Assembly: GCA_021792815.1 (NCBI GenBank) | Contig: JAJYTX010000127.1 | Span: forward strand, 1-7,207 | Source of the DNA: Pseudomonadota bacterium | GTDB lineage: Bacteria > Pseudomonadota > Gammaproteobacteria > Steroidobacterales > Steroidobacteraceae | Length of the DNA: 7,207 nucleotides | Direction of reading: 5' to 3' | In this document: in pieces, positions 6,378-7,207 of the stretch | How the letters are laid out: every line of letters starts with the position of its first letter | Position numbering within the stretch: position 1 is the stretch's first letter | Translations under genes and position numbers: made by a program | The notes under the pieces: model-generated | Told to the model about the DNA's origin: nothing | Database searches by the model: none | The model's input: only the letters and a program-made list of their open reading frames with translations

Positions 6378-7084
6378 TCGAACAGCTCCACTTCGCCTCC
6401 GGCCGCCTGCTTGCCGAGGCTCTCCATGTACAGCTGCTCGTGACGGCTGATGATGCGGTTCTCGACGGGACGGAGCTTGCGCAATCGCACCCGGCCGCTC
6501 GCCGGGAAATAAATCACCCGGCGCGGACTGGTGCCGCCGAGGTCCTCGGCCGCCACCCGGTAGTGCTCGAGCGCCATGTAGTTGCGGATGAAGCGGATGT
6601 TGCGGCCGCCGACGTCGGTCATGGCCGCGAGGATCCGGCCGCCGCCAAACAGCTTGATCTCGAGCCGTTCACGCGTGGCGCCGAGTTTCAGCAGGTCGTT
6701 GATCAGGCTTTCCATCGCGTACGAGCCATAACGGGTAGCGAGTCCGACGCCCGGATCCAGCCAGTCGTTGGGCGCGACCGCGGCATCCTCGGGCAGCATG
6801 AAATGATTCATGCCGCCCACCCCGCGCGCTGGGTCGCGCACGCAGGCCGAGACGCACGAGCCGAGCACGGTGCTGATCGCCTCATCGCCGCAGGTGACGT
6901 AATACTCACCGGGCAGGATCTTGACCGCCCAGCAGGCATTCTCCCGGTCCCAGTATCGTTGGAAGTGCGCGAAACCCGGCAATGGCTCCGGCCCGGGCGG
7001 CGCGCGGCCGGCCGGGATATTCGCCGGCCGTTCGCGGCCCGCGGTCTCAGAGCCGCCGGTAGATCGTTTTTCCAATGAGCCCAT
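6374..7084 (-). CDS. cheD: Chemoreceptor glutamine deamidase CheD
   Basis: CheD deamidates glutamines in chemoreceptors, and in some bacteria it also works with CheC. The core runs from about residue 49: [17 protein letters not shown], then [14 protein letters not shown] with the active-site Cys77, then [10 protein letters not shown] with His94, separated by 17 residues as in the Thermotoga enzyme. KLFGGGRIL (144-152) and the later [13 protein letters not shown] segment are also family features. The protein has 236 residues, longer than minimal CheDs, with a Gly/Pro/Arg-rich N-terminal stretch of about 36 residues and a C-terminal extension. The ATG at 7084 lies 38 bases inside the cheR 3' end with only a weak AAGG upstream. 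In-frame TTG codons at residues 4 and 35 are alternatives. The 3' end overlaps cheB by 4 bases (ATGA). The arrangement fits coordinated synthesis of receptor-modifying enzymes. Confidence 0.95.
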   Translation of the reverse strand: MGSLEKRSTGGSETAGRERPANIPAGRAPPGPEPLPGFAHFQRYWDRENACWAVKILPGEYYVTCGDEAISTVLGSCVSACVRDPARGVGGMNHFMLPEDAAVAPNDWLDPGVGLATRYGSYAMESLINDLLKLGATRERLEIKLFGGGRILAAMTDVGGRNIRFIRNYMALEHYRVAAEDLGGTSPRRVIYFPASGRVRLRKLRPVENRIISRHEQLYMESLGKQAAGGEVELFE

Positions 7085-7207
7085 AGCGGTCGCAGACCTT
7101 GAACAGGTTTTCGGAGTGGCCGAGAAACAGCAGGTCCCCGGGCCGCTGCAGCTCGCCGATGCGCGCGAACAGGTCGCGCTGCGTGTCCTTGTCGAAGTAG
7201 ATCACCA
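7047..7207 (-). CDS. cheR: Chemotaxis protein methyltransferase CheR, C-terminal end (5' part outside window)
   Basis: The last 52 codons are present, ending at TGA 7049-7047. CheR transfers methyl groups from S-adenosylmethionine to receptor glutamates, opposing CheB. The visible part begins VIYFDKDTQRDLF, the continuation of the family's 'CRNV(M/V)IYFD' motif, and continues with GDLLFLGHSENLF and the terminal TIYRRL. These are highly typical of the end of the CheR methyltransferase domain. The protein stops here without a C-terminal TPR extension. Its 3' end overlaps cheD by 38 bases. Confidence 0.93.
   Translation of the reverse strand, partial: VIYFDKDTQRDLFARIGELQRPGDLLFLGHSENLFKVCDRYGLIGKTIYRRL

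Noticed and set aside
4345..6443. Two long plus-strand open frames (4345-5559 and 5163-6443) opposite the first HDOD gene and cheB
   Set aside because: Both are antisense to genes with intact catalytic or domain motifs, and their products look like shadow translations rich in Arg, His and Gly.
1..7207. CRISPR array, tRNA/rRNA genes, insertion sequence or phage signatures
   Set aside because: I saw no regularly spaced direct repeats, tRNA cloverleaf, transposase motif or terminal repeats. Composition and strand are uniform across the window.

Overview
The window is GC-rich (about two-thirds G+C by eye) and every gene I can support lies on the minus strand. It reads in transcription order from high to low coordinates. 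The style of CheR, CheD and CheB, the tandem HDOD proteins and the codon use suggest a high-GC gammaproteobacterium, perhaps of the Xanthomonadales/Nevskiales type. That placement is inference; no rRNA or species marker is present.

Right half (7207 to 3290): the end of a chemotaxis operon. It holds the C-terminus of the receptor methyltransferase CheR, then the receptor deamidase CheD, then the methylesterase/deamidase CheB. Overlapping reading frames tie the three together. Two paralogous HDOD-domain proteins of nearly equal length follow. The first most likely starts at a TTG codon behind a good Shine-Dalgarno sequence. CheR, CheB and CheD together make up a receptor-adaptation module.

Middle (3289 to 3116): a short non-coding stretch with three small inverted repeats and an A/T-rich spot containing TTGACA. 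It separates the chemotaxis/HDOD group from the next gene group and may hold the end of one transcript and the start of another.

Left half (3115 to 1): a compact three-gene set that continues past the window edge. It encodes a protein with a receiver-like N-terminus, six CxxC pairs (a TackOD1-type zinc-ribbon domain) and a degenerate GGDEF-like C-terminus; a membrane-bound processive-type family 2 glycosyltransferase; and the start of an exported TolC-like outer-membrane protein. The genes are separated by 10 and 1 bases. I infer an exopolysaccharide synthesis/export locus with its own dedicated regulatory protein. This is the least characterised and most interesting part of the window.
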